DNA from: Ekhidna sp.
GTDB lineage: Bacteria > Bacteroidota > Bacteroidia > Cytophagales > Cyclobacteriaceae
Assembly (NCBI GenBank): GCA_013214445.1
Contig: JABSPG010000084.1
Location: 1 to 11,309, forward strand
Direction: 5' to 3'
DNA length: 11,309 bases
In this document: positions 1-6,971 of the stretch, piece after piece
Layout: each line of letters opens with the position of its first letter
Position numbering within the stretch: the first letter of the stretch is position 1
The notes under the pieces: generated by a model
Told to the model about the DNA's origin: nothing
Databases searched by the model: none
What the model saw: the letters and a program-made list of their open reading frames with translations, nothing else
Position numbers and translations under genes: made by a program

Positions 1-1076
1 AATCTTGCACCACCAAAAAACATGACGATGATGGCTCCCAGCATACCTGCAATTACGGTAGCAATTGAAATGAAAATCTGTTCGCCAGCTACAAATGAAA
101 AGTCAAACATGTCATTATTTAGCATGACCAGCACAAGTGAGCCAATGGTACATATTAGCCCCAGTACCCCAGCTATGCCGAATCCTGGAATCACAAATAC
201 TTCAAGAGCGATAAGTATTATACCGACGACAAATAGAATGATCTCCCAGTTTTCAGCCAGACCGTTTAGGTAATTTGGAACGAAATATAGGATTACCGCA
301 ATTATTGAAGCGAGAATGGGGAATCCCACACCTGGTGTTTGTAATTCGAAATAGATACCTCCTATGATGACCAAAATTAGAATGCCACTGACGAAAGGGT
401 TTAGAAACAATGAAATGATCCTTTCAGTGGCTCCTAAGTCAAATTTTTCTAGTTCATATTCTGTAACACCAGATCTATTTAGAATCTCATCGATGCTACT
501 AACTTCAGCTTCGCAAAAGCCGTACTTTATAGCTTCTGAGGTCGAAAGTGTGAGAATCTTACCTTCAGTAGCGATACTATCAAGTTCAATGTCTTCATCC
601 ACCATAGCCTCAGCCATTCTTGGATCCCTCCCTTTAGCCTCCGCAGTAGATCGCATGATTGATCGCATATAAGACTGGTATTTATCGGGAGCAGCAGCTC
701 CATCCTGCGTCACAACTGTGGCAGCTCCAATACTTGATCCAGAAGCCATGTAGATACTATCACAAGCAATTGAAATAAGTGCACCAGCAGAGGCTGCATC
801 CTTGTTTATGTATGCGAAAATGGGCTTTTCAAAGTTGAGTATTCGTGTTCTTATGTCGTCCGCATCGTTGAGCGCTCCGCCGTAAGTGTCTAATTCAAGG
901 ATTACATAATCCGCATCCAATTCTTCTGCTTTATCTAAACCCAGTTCGGAATACCGATTCGTTCTCGGATCAATGACATCCGCTATTGTCAGATGCAGTA
1001 CTAATGGTTTCTCTCGATCCTGAGAAAAAGCGCTTAGTGATAGGAAAAGAACTAGAAGACAAAATACTTTTTTCAT
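1..1076 (-). CDS. NfeD / ClpP-class membrane serine protease, C-terminus cut by window edge
   Basis: Partial: 358 codons run from the ATG at 1076 off the left edge. The start is followed by a signal peptide (residues 1-18, ending SAFSQ). Residues 24-200 form a ClpP/crotonase-like domain. The AASAG motif places the likely nucleophile at Ser96, and Lys132 is the best candidate for the dyad partner, by analogy with the Ser-Lys dyad of archaeal NfeD proteases. Several hydrophobic membrane segments follow at about 221-243, 252-270, 281-297, 301-318 and 334-354. The C-terminal soluble OB-fold (NfeD) domain must lie beyond the edge. Family members cut membrane-associated substrates and usually work with an SPFH/flotillin protein (often floA in Bacteroidota), whose gene typically lies just downstream; here that would be outside the window. 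Transcribed divergently from the gene at 1176. Family assignment is firm; substrate unknown. Confidence 0.93.
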   Translation of the reverse strand, partial: MKKVFCLLVLFLSLSAFSQDREKPLVLHLTIADVIDPRTNRYSELGLDKAEELDADYVILELDTYGGALNDADDIRTRILNFEKPIFAYINKDAASAGALISIACDSIYMASGSSIGAATVVTQDGAAAPDKYQSYMRSIMRSTAEAKGRDPRMAEAMVDEDIELDSIATEGKILTLSTSEAIKYGFCEAEVSSIDEILNRSGVTEYELEKFDLGATERIISLFLNPFVSGILILVIIGGIYFELQTPGVGFPILASIIAVILYFVPNYLNGLAENWEIILFVVGIILIALEVFVIPGFGIAGVLGLICTIGSLVLVMLNNDMFDFSFVAGEQIFISIATVIAGMLGAIIVMFFGGAR

Positions 1077-1175
1077 AATCAGCTGTAATATCCCAAACAA
1101 ATATGAATTTTGAAACTGTTCCAAAGAGGTAAAAGTTGCTTTAAAATCAGTAGTCTGTGAGTTTGAAAATAAAAA
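1077..1175. promoter_or_regulatory. Divergent intergenic region expected to hold two promoters
   Basis: A 99-bp AT-rich spacer between two divergent genes, so promoters for both are expected. On the minus strand a CATATTTG resembles the Bacteroidota -7 box TAnnTTTG with one mismatch, but the spacing to the upstream TTTG is shorter than usual. No convincing box was found for the plus-strand gene. No operator-like inverted repeat seen. Confidence 0.3.
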
Positions 1176-1808
1176 ATGTCTGATTCAGTTAATAGCATTT
1201 TAGTGGATGGAGAAGTGTGGGGTGTGTTTCCCTTACCAGGAGCAAATGCTTTGTTGTTAGAAGTTAGAAAACAGAACTTAAAGTCTGTCTCGATTTTTTT
1301 GCTGGATGCCAAACGTCTTGTTAGTAAGATGTTGCCGATTAAGCTAAACTGGTGGGATCGAGTGCTTGGATCCAATTCAACTCATTGTTTTTACGTTGAG
1401 TACCTCGATCAAAAAGACCCGAATAGCAAAGCTTATTATTCAGTCGACTTGAATACTGGTGATTCTGAACAAATAGCATCCACACCAGAATTTCCAGATG
1501 CAGGTATTCATCCGTTGGTGTATGATGTAGAATCCCAGCATCACAAGACTGTAAGTGAGTTTCTATCCTTGGAGCTCCCTTTGCCATGCGAATATTTGGA
1601 ATGGGGAAACAAAATCATATTGAGCTACTATCTTCGTTCCAACAATGGATATGATCGTTATTTACTTTTCCTAGAAGGAGGAAACAAGAAATGGAAGGTG
1701 CAGCAAGATTTATTGATGAAGGGATTTTCCTACGGAGCGTTTTTTGTAGTAGATGATCAACTAATATTTGTGAAAAACAAAAATGAGGTTTGCATTAGTA
1801 GTATTTAG
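1176..1808 (+). CDS. Uncharacterised cytoplasmic protein (possibly DUF4905-like)
   Basis: A 210-residue protein with no signal peptide and no membrane segment. It is rich in short hydrophobic strands with aromatic residues and small polar turns (for example WGVFPLPGANALLLEVR near the N-terminus and a GYDRYLLFLEGG stretch near 159-170). This suggests an all-beta fold, perhaps repeated blades. No catalytic motif is visible. Size, phylum and position beside a LysM protein and a TIGR02757 gene recall the Bacteroidota-specific DUF4905 family, but that is a memory-based guess, not a demonstrated match. The ATG at 1176 is the first in the frame after the divergent spacer. The 3' end overlaps the next gene by 26 bp, so translation of the two is probably coupled. 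Function unknown. Confidence 0.75.
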   Translation: MSDSVNSILVDGEVWGVFPLPGANALLLEVRKQNLKSVSIFLLDAKRLVSKMLPIKLNWWDRVLGSNSTHCFYVEYLDQKDPNSKAYYSVDLNTGDSEQIASTPEFPDAGIHPLVYDVESQHHKTVSEFLSLELPLPCEYLEWGNKIILSYYLRSNNGYDRYLLFLEGGNKKWKVQQDLLMKGFSYGAFFVVDDQLIFVKNKNEVCISSI

Positions 1809-2787
1809 TGTGTTGGTTTTGCTCCGCTTGGAAGCAAGCGTTCTTGATAGTGTGCGATCAGAACAAAGAGACGGAGGTCTATTTGTTGTTCATGAGGTGG
1901 AAGAAAAGGAAACACTTTATTCGATTGCCAAGAGGTACGGAACTTTGGTTGCTGAGATCATCAAGCAGAATGAAATAGTTGACAACAAAATCGATATTGG
2001 ACAATTACTATTTGTGAAAATCGATAATACCACTGATGAAATATTGGTGAAGGAAGAAGTTACTTCAAAAGATCAAATACATATTGTACAAAAAGGTGAA
2101 ACTCTATACAGTCTTTCTAAACAGTACAATGTGACAATTAGCAACCTAAAAGAGTGGAACAACCTGACTAGCAATGATCTTTCTCTAGGTATGCAACTAA
2201 AACTATCTAGAAGCGCTGAGACTATGTCTAGACTAAATGAAGATACCGTTGAACTCAGTATTGATACAGTAGAAGTAGTTAGCGAAGATCCATTTGCAAA
2301 CTTTGAAAAATACTTGGTTCAAACGGGTGAAACAATCTCCACTATTGCAGATAAGCTGGAAGTCCGAATTGATAGTCTAAAAATATGGAATAATTTGATT
2401 AATGACTACTTAAGAATTGGACAAGAATTGTTTTATAAGAAATCGGATCAAGCAAGTGACATAAGCTTAATAGAACCCAAACAGAGCAATAGAAGTCAGA
2501 TTGATGATAAGGGGTTTGAGAAATTTTTTGAGGAAGGAGTTGCCTCGGTCATAGAAGCAATGGACACAAAGCGATTTTTAGCACTGCATAGGTCTTTGCC
2601 TATCGGGACAAATTTGGAAGTAAGAAATCTCATGAATAATCAAGTAGTCCATGTGAAAGTGGTAGGAAGACTTCCTGATACAGGACTCAATAGAAACCTG
2701 TTGCTAAGGTTGTCTCAACCTGCCTATGATCAATTGGGTATTTTAGATTCAAAATCCAGAGTAGAGGTATCCTACTATAAACAGTGA
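1783..2787 (+). CDS. Secreted LysM (x3) protein with C-terminal RlpA-like barrel
   Basis: 334 residues. A signal peptide is followed by three LysM modules at about 36-78, 100-141 and 177-218; each starts with a xVxxxET(L/I)xxIA-type strand-helix and ends in an (I/L)G(Q/M)xL turn. A linker leads to an RlpA-like double-psi beta-barrel at about 252-332 (GVASVIEAMD, ALHRSLPIGT, RVEVSY). LysM modules bind peptidoglycan, so the protein most likely acts in the periplasm on or near the wall. In the barrel, Glu258 and His269 match two residues important in RlpA lytic transglycosylases. The usual VNDRGP motif is VVGRLP here (residues 293-298), so its Asp is absent and hydrolytic activity is doubtful. 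A structural or binding role is possible. The ATG at 1783 is chosen because it opens directly into the signal peptide; it lies inside the previous gene. Its stop overlaps the GTG start of the next gene. Confidence 0.9.
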   Translation: MRFALVVFSVLVLLRLEASVLDSVRSEQRDGGLFVVHEVEEKETLYSIAKRYGTLVAEIIKQNEIVDNKIDIGQLLFVKIDNTTDEILVKEEVTSKDQIHIVQKGETLYSLSKQYNVTISNLKEWNNLTSNDLSLGMQLKLSRSAETMSRLNEDTVELSIDTVEVVSEDPFANFEKYLVQTGETISTIADKLEVRIDSLKIWNNLINDYLRIGQELFYKKSDQASDISLIEPKQSNRSQIDDKGFEKFFEEGVASVIEAMDTKRFLALHRSLPIGTNLEVRNLMNNQVVHVKVVGRLPDTGLNRNLLLRLSQPAYDQLGILDSKSRVEVSYYKQ

Positions 2788-3551
2788 AAAGAGCAGATTT
2801 AAAGGTTTTTCTAGAGGGTAAAGTAGAAGAATACAATCAGCCAGGCTTTATTGCAAATGATCCTATTTGCATTCCGCATCGATTTGAAAAGAAGCAAGAC
2901 ATTGAAATAGCAGGATTCATTTCTGCGGTTTTTGCTTGGGGTCAACGTAAGACCATCATAAACAAGAGTTTAGAGTTTCTGAGTTTTATGGATGATTCGC
3001 CTCATGATTTCATTCTGAATCATTCAGAGGAGGAACTAAGACCTTTTCTGTCATTTAAACATAGAACATTCAATAGTACTGATGCACTCTACTTTTTGCA
3101 TTTCTTTAGGTGGTTTTATAGCCACCATGAATCTTTAGAGCAAGCTTTCTTGAGTTCCTCCGAAGACATCTCCATGGAATTTAGACTAAGACATTTTTTT
3201 GAGTTATTCTTTTCCTTACCGGATCACCCCAAAAGAACCTACAAGCACATTCCGAATCCTGCTAGAAAATCTGCCTGCAAGCGCATCAACATGTTCTTAA
3301 GGTGGATGGTAAGACAGGATGATAAGAAAGTGGATTTTGGTCTTTGGAATAAAATCTAACCATCTTCATTGGTCTGTCCGTGTGATTTACATGTAGATAG
3401 AGTAGCTAGAAAACTTGGATTAATTAAGCGCAAGCAGACTGATTGGCAAACAGCGATTGAATTGACAGAAAATCTAAAAAAGCTGGATCCTTTCGACCCA
3501 GTCAAATATGATTTCGCACTTTTTGGTTTAGGAGTGGAGGAGAATTTTTAG
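2784..3551 (+). pseudogene. TIGR02757 (DUF2400)-type protein, split by an in-frame stop codon
   Basis: The first part (2784-3356, 191 codons) starts with GTG, forming a GTGA overlap with the LysM gene's stop. It matches the N-terminal three quarters of the TIGR02757 family, including GFISAVFAWGQRKTI (45-59) and the SACKRINMFLRWMVR segment (163-177). Codon 192 (3357-3359) is TAA. The same frame then continues for 63 codons to a TAG at 3549-3551 and encodes the conserved C-terminus (CPCDLHVDRVARKLGL, then DPVKYDFALFGLG). Counting the stop position, the full frame gives 255 residues, the normal family length. There is no frameshift and no other lesion, so this is either a very recent nonsense mutation, a sequencing error or readthrough. 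The family usually has Ser here, and TCA to TAA is one change. Function is unknown; the DLHVDRVARKLGL signature resembles that of HhH-GPD DNA glycosylases. The TTG at 3369 could start a 60-residue fragment, but I think that unlikely. Confidence 0.85.
3357..3359 (+). other. In-frame TAA inside the TIGR02757-type gene
   Basis: The codons around it read Asn-Lys-Ile-stop-Pro-Ser-Ser-Leu-Val-Cys-Pro. Family members usually continue without a break at this place (Ile-Ser-Pro pattern). The following base is C. TAA also ends the minus-strand genes at 6378 and 7045, so recoding is not suggested. Confidence 0.9.
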
Positions 3552-3552
3552 T

Positions 3553-4200
3553 TCACCCCCAAGCTGCAGGATCGTTTCTCCATTCTTTTAAAGTCTTTAG
3601 CACATCGTTTTCAAACATTCTTTCGTCTTGTGCATGATCGATTAAATGATTGTAATCACTAAGGACTACTAAGTCAACTCCCTTTTGCTTAAAGTTTTCT
3701 TCTGAGATACTAAATCCGTAAGTGAAGATAGCAGCCATTCCTACTACTTCTGCACCAACTTCTTTCAAAGCTTCGGCGGTAGCTAGCGAACTACCACCAG
3801 TAGATATTAGGTCCTCTACCAATAATACTTTTTGACCCTTTTCAATTTTTCCTTCAATCATATTTTGAAGACCATGCCCTTTTGATTTTGACCTTACGTA
3901 GATGAATGGTAATCCTAATTCCTCAGCAACAAGAGCGCCTTGAGGGATGCCAGCCGTTGCAACTCCTGCTACCACATCAATACCACTAAATGATTTTGAA
4001 ATAGCTATACTGAGGGCGGTCTTTATTTTAGATCTCACCTCAGGAAATGATAGACTTAGTCGATTATCACAATAAATAGGTGATTTCCAGCCAGATGCCC
4101 ATGTAAATGGATCTTTTGGACTGAGTTTTATTGCTCCTATTTTTAACAGGTCTGCGGCAATTTCAGAAGCTAGTTTAGGATTGTATATTTTGATGCTCAT
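3553..4200 (-). CDS. pyrE: Orotate phosphoribosyltransferase
   Basis: 215 residues. The enzyme joins orotate to PRPP to give orotidine 5'-monophosphate, the fifth step of UMP synthesis, in the cytoplasm. The PRPP-binding loop is VLLVEDLISTGGSS (125-138). The catalytic flexible loop RSKSKGHG (103-110) carries the Lys and His residues that contact pyrophosphate. GVATAGIPQGALVA (79-92) and the N-terminal FTWASGWKSPIYCDNR segment (32-47), which binds orotate, also fit. The ATG at 4200 is chosen over a TTG at 4233: it gives the usual family N-terminus (MSIKIYNPKLASEIA), while the 11 extra residues look unrelated. Its stop lies one base from the end of the converging TIGR02757-type gene. No attenuator is evident upstream. 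Confidence 0.96.
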   Translation of the reverse strand: MSIKIYNPKLASEIAADLLKIGAIKLSPKDPFTWASGWKSPIYCDNRLSLSFPEVRSKIKTALSIAISKSFSGIDVVAGVATAGIPQGALVAEELGLPFIYVRSKSKGHGLQNMIEGKIEKGQKVLLVEDLISTGGSSLATAEALKEVGAEVVGMAAIFTYGFSISEENFKQKGVDLVVLSDYNHLIDHAQDERMFENDVLKTLKEWRNDPAAWG

Positions 4201-4323
4201 AAGACTGCAAAAATAATCGTGATCAAATAGCAATCAATCATAAAATATCCTTGTTTCATTTTTAATTTATCACTTACTTGCTCATCAAATTTTAGTATCA
4301 AGTATGAGTAGTCCTGTTGTCAA
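4201..4323. promoter_or_regulatory. Divergent spacer between pyrE and NUDIX gene
   Basis: 123 bp of AT-rich DNA separate two divergent starts, so it should carry both promoters. I could not find an exact TAnnTTTG box with a properly spaced TTG on either strand; the nearest on the minus strand is AAAATTTG. No clear inverted repeat or riboswitch-like fold was seen. Confidence 0.3.
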
Positions 4324-5004
4324 ATGAAGATTTTCATCAATGACATTCCCGTTTATATTTTATCTGAAAAGAAGATAAATATGGATCGTGTTTATGGGGT
4401 GGTTGTTAGAGAATTTGAGGATATTGTTCCCGGAGCTCTTGCTGATGATGTATTGATTATGGACGCTTCTTTTGAGCAGATAGATAGTTTGCTCAAGTTG
4501 ATGACTGATAAGAAGCTCAAGAAAGTTCATTCAATATTTATTTCTTCAAAAAAGAAAAGAGATTTAATCGACCATCTAAAGGCTAAATTTAAAGTGATTG
4601 AAGCTGGAGGTGGTGTAGTGGAAAAAGATAGTCGTATACTCTTGATCTACCGCAGAAAGATGTGGGATTTGCCAAAAGGCAAATTGGATAAAGGTGAGTC
4701 TATTGAAGCATGTGCTGTGAGAGAGGTAGAGGAGGAGACGGGTGTGAAGGTGGAACTAGGACCTAAAATTGAATCTGTATGGCACACATATGTCACAAAA
4801 AAGAAGTATGTTTTGAAGAAGACTCACTGGTACGCCATGAAGTGTACCAATGATGATAATATGGCTCCTCAGGAGGACGAAGGAATTAAAAAAGTCGAGT
4901 GGATGGACTTAGAAGATGTCCGAAAGGCGCTCCACGGTTCTTATCGCTCCATTAGATATGTAATGCAGCAGTATACTAAGTTGTCGAAAAAAACTATTTC
5001 TTAA
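4324..5004 (+). CDS. NUDIX hydrolase with ~95-residue N-terminal extension
   Basis: 226 residues. A complete Nudix box occupies 119-141: Gly119, Glu125, then Arg133-Glu134 and Glu136-Glu137-Glu138 with Gly140, fitting GX5EX7REUXEEXGU. It coordinates Mg2+ for hydrolysis of a nucleoside diphosphate linked to another group. GGGVVEKDSRILLIYR (95-110) is the first strand pair of the fold and MWDLPKGK precedes the box. Residues 1-94 are a separate small alpha/beta region that the core fold does not need (MKIFINDIPVYIL, later KKVHSIFISSKKKRD); I recognise no motif in it. The substrate cannot be told from sequence. It lies between pyrE and coaD on the opposite strand, which may hint at nucleotide or CoA-related clean-up, but position alone is weak evidence. 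The 3' end converges with coaD three bases away. Confidence 0.92.
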   Translation: MKIFINDIPVYILSEKKINMDRVYGVVVREFEDIVPGALADDVLIMDASFEQIDSLLKLMTDKKLKKVHSIFISSKKKRDLIDHLKAKFKVIEAGGGVVEKDSRILLIYRRKMWDLPKGKLDKGESIEACAVREVEEETGVKVELGPKIESVWHTYVTKKKYVLKKTHWYAMKCTNDDNMAPQEDEGIKKVEWMDLEDVRKALHGSYRSIRYVMQQYTKLSKKTIS

Positions 5005-5007
5005 GGT

Positions 5008-5460
5008 TTATACCTCGTAGGGTAGAAAGGGACTCACATCTCCACCATATTTATGCACTTCTCTTATGATGGTAGAGCTTACAGGAGCTAATTGAGGGGA
5101 TGTGATAAGAAATATAGTTTCAAGATCTTCATTTAGATACCTATTAATCTGGGAGATACTGTTTTCATATTCAAAATCAGTAGTATTTCGCAATCCTCTC
5201 ACCAAAAATTTCGCATCATATTTTTGTGCCAATGAAGCAGTTAGTTCATCATAAACTTCAACACTCACTCGATCTTCATCTCTAAATGCATCCTTTATTT
5301 TGTTCACCATCCAATCAAGCTCGAAGTAACGATTGTTCTTTTTTGAGTTGTGGCCGATAGCGATAATGACCCTATCGAATAGTTCTAAACTTCGTTCCAC
5401 GATATCGAAGTGACCTTTGGTGAAGGGGTCGAAAGAACCTGGAAAGATTGCTGTTTTCAT
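5008..5460 (-). CDS. coaD: Pantetheine-phosphate adenylyltransferase
   Basis: 150 residues, close to the family norm of about 155-165. It transfers AMP from ATP to 4'-phosphopantetheine, giving dephospho-CoA, the fourth step of coenzyme A synthesis from pantothenate. The nucleotidyltransferase signature is PGSFDPFTKGHFDIV (7-21), with His17 of the T/HxGH motif contacting ATP phosphates. VRGLRNTTDFEYE (87-99) holds Arg88 and Arg91 for phosphopantetheine and ATP binding. The late SSTIIREV (128-135) is the usual ISSTxxR-type signature. The ATG at 5460 is preferred to the TTG at 5487: it begins the family's MKTAIFPGSFDP N-terminus, while the TTG would overlap the upstream gene. It starts 17 bp after the stop of the DUF3822-type gene and is probably co-transcribed with it. 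Confidence 0.96.
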   Translation of the reverse strand: MKTAIFPGSFDPFTKGHFDIVERSLELFDRVIIAIGHNSKKNNRYFELDWMVNKIKDAFRDEDRVSVEVYDELTASLAQKYDAKFLVRGLRNTTDFEYENSISQINRYLNEDLETIFLITSPQLAPVSSTIIREVHKYGGDVSPFLPYEV

Positions 5461-5477
5461 GGTAGTAGGAGTGGGTT

Positions 5478-6371
5478 CTAAACGCAAAGGTACCCACTAA
5501 GGACATCAAAGTATTGATGATCTTCTACTTCGTCATACAGGTAACTAAACCGCAAAAAAGAAGGCTTAGAGCCAAAGGAGATGTTTTTAATATACCGTTT
5601 AAGGAGTTTCATTTCGTCTGAAGAGGGCTTTATGAAACCCCATAGGAAAACATGGTTTTGTTTGCCACTCATACCTAGTTCGTTAAAAACAAGCATGATG
5701 TACTTGAGATAGTCTTCCTTCTTTTTGGCCGCAAACTGATTGTAGTACAGAAGCTTTTGTCCTTCTGTTACTACCAGATGAAGGAGACCTCTATCAACAA
5801 AGCCGTACATACTTTTTTCCTCAATATGGTCGGCATGTTTCAGGAATCCTTCAATCAGTGCACTACCTTGATGAATTATGTGTACTTTTTTCTTCTTGTA
5901 AATGGATTCAATCCAGCGGCAGAGTTTCGTCTCGGCAGCAAACACATTAGTTGTATCTACGGCAAGTTGCTTATAGTAGTTCACATCCTCAAAAGAGGTT
6001 TTTATTTCACTATTTATAGCTAAATAATCTGCTGCAGCCTCTTGAACAAACATGCTTGTAGGTACAAGTGAGAATTTATGAGATTTTAAACAGAGCTTTA
6101 CATCTTTCCAAAATCCTGCTGTGAGGTATTCGTGATTGTCAAGGATGCTCTTAATGAGTCTCAGACGACCATTAACCGTCTTAACACCCTCGAGTTTATA
6201 GTCTTCAAGACCCATGACCACATTGTCTTGCGAATCGACAACTGCGAATTGAAGGTCATAGATGCCGACCTGCATGATGAGCGAGTAATGGTCTAATTCA
6301 TCAATTGTGAACTTAGTGTCTTTTACTCGCTTAACAAGCTTATAGGTCGATGTGTCTTGCTTAACAGCCAA
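5478..6371 (-). CDS. DUF3822-type protein, possible actin-like fold
   Basis: 297 residues, no signal peptide, no membrane segment. It fits the Bacteroidota family DUF3822, usually coded next to coaD (often with rsmD, absent here). The N-terminal half opens with YKLVKRVKDTKF (10-21), then a strand pair MQVGIYDLQFAVVDSQDN (33-50). The second half repeats this style: an acidic-strand block SMYGFVDRGLLHLVVTEGQ (187-205), LLYYNQFAAKKKEDYLKYI (207-225), and VFLWGFI (241-247). Such paired strand/hairpin halves are seen in ASKHA (actin/PilM-like) proteins, but this is inference. The start must be the TTG at 6371: the frame is closed by a TAA nine bases upstream (6378-6380), and a later ATG (Met33) would delete the family's N-terminus. 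It lies 6 bp after the pilin-like gene and 17 bp before coaD. Function unknown. Confidence 0.82.
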   Translation of the reverse strand: MAVKQDTSTYKLVKRVKDTKFTIDELDHYSLIMQVGIYDLQFAVVDSQDNVVMGLEDYKLEGVKTVNGRLRLIKSILDNHEYLTAGFWKDVKLCLKSHKFSLVPTSMFVQEAAADYLAINSEIKTSFEDVNYYKQLAVDTTNVFAAETKLCRWIESIYKKKKVHIIHQGSALIEGFLKHADHIEEKSMYGFVDRGLLHLVVTEGQKLLYYNQFAAKKKEDYLKYIMLVFNELGMSGKQNHVFLWGFIKPSSDEMKLLKRYIKNISFGSKPSFLRFSYLYDEVEDHQYFDVLSGYLCV

Positions 6372-6377
6372 AATTGT

Positions 6378-6971
6378 TTATTCCCAATTACCAGCGGTAG
6401 TAACGCTAGTCCTAGAACCAAATCTCAATGGTTTACGTGTGTTATACTCACTATCTTCTTCTCGACTCGGATCTACCGGTCTAGGGTTTCTTACTTCGAT
6501 GGCATTAACCTGTAGACCAGCTTTATAAATTTTGTCAGCCCAAACTTCAAACATAATCGCAGGCTCGGCACCAGGAACGTATGCCAATGTTTGCAGGTTA
6601 AATCTTGGCCACTTATTCTTACTGAATAGCGAATCGACAACTGGAACAGTACCCAGCGTATCAATGTCCACTACAACACTATCCTTCCCGTAAGGAAGCG
6701 TAATGATTGTTTCACTTTTTTCAGTAAGGTAGAAGCTGCCAGTATCTATGAAAGAAAGGAGTTTATCCCAATCGCTTGTATATTGACCATTTACCGTCAT
6801 ATAAGCAATCTCTGCATCTCGTATCATTTTCAACTGTTCTATGATAAGTGCTTCAGCAGTCTCAATTCGCTGTGCTTCATCAATGGAAGATTTGATGCTG
6901 TATATCAAAAATCCTGCAAGGGCAATCCATACCACAAGCATTACGATAGAAACAATCTTTGTTTTACTCAT
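6378..6971 (-). CDS. Single-pass membrane protein, pilin-like N-terminal region, function unknown
   Basis: 197 residues. One membrane helix at about 6-26 is followed by a long polar helix (27-57) and EIAYMTVNGQYTSDWDKLLSF (54-74). This resembles the helix-then-AYxxxNGxYT pattern of type IV pilins and type II pseudopilins. No prepilin peptidase site (Gly-Phe-Thr-Leu-Ile-Glu type) precedes the helix, so it should stay as an N-terminal membrane anchor with the rest in the periplasm. The remainder is beta-rich, ending in a basic-polar tail (RNPRPVDPSREED at 161-173). Similar proteins occur in many Bacteroidota, without a known role. The ATG at 6971 gives the short basic leader MSKTK before the helix. 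It is 6 bp upstream of the DUF3822-type gene, which suggests one transcript. Not a named family as far as I can tell. Confidence 0.8.
   Translation of the reverse strand: MSKTKIVSIVMLVVWIALAGFLIYSIKSSIDEAQRIETAEALIIEQLKMIRDAEIAYMTVNGQYTSDWDKLLSFIDTGSFYLTEKSETIITLPYGKDSVVVDIDTLGTVPVVDSLFSKNKWPRFNLQTLAYVPGAEPAIMFEVWADKIYKAGLQVNAIEVRNPRPVDPSREEDSEYNTRKPLRFGSRTSVTTAGNWE

Noticed and set aside
22..672. Two plus-strand open frames (83 and 102 residues) near the left edge
   Set aside because: They lie antisense to the NfeD-type gene, which has clear signal peptide, catalytic and membrane features; the plus-strand products have no recognisable features.
3369..3551. A separate 60-residue gene starting at TTG 3369
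   Set aside because: It is the conserved C-terminal segment of the TIGR02757-type protein in the same frame, and the start falls inside a conserved stretch.
4201..4233. TTG start at 4233 that would lengthen PyrE by 11 residues
   Set aside because: The extra residues do not look like the family; ATG at 4200 gives the normal N-terminus.
5004..5036. Possible terminator hairpins (AGGT..ACCT, TACC..GGTA)
   Set aside because: Stems are only 4 bp, mutually overlapping, with no T-run; not convincing.
5461..5487. TTG start at 5487 for CoaD
   Set aside because: It would overlap the upstream gene and add residues before the conserved MKTAIFPGSF start.
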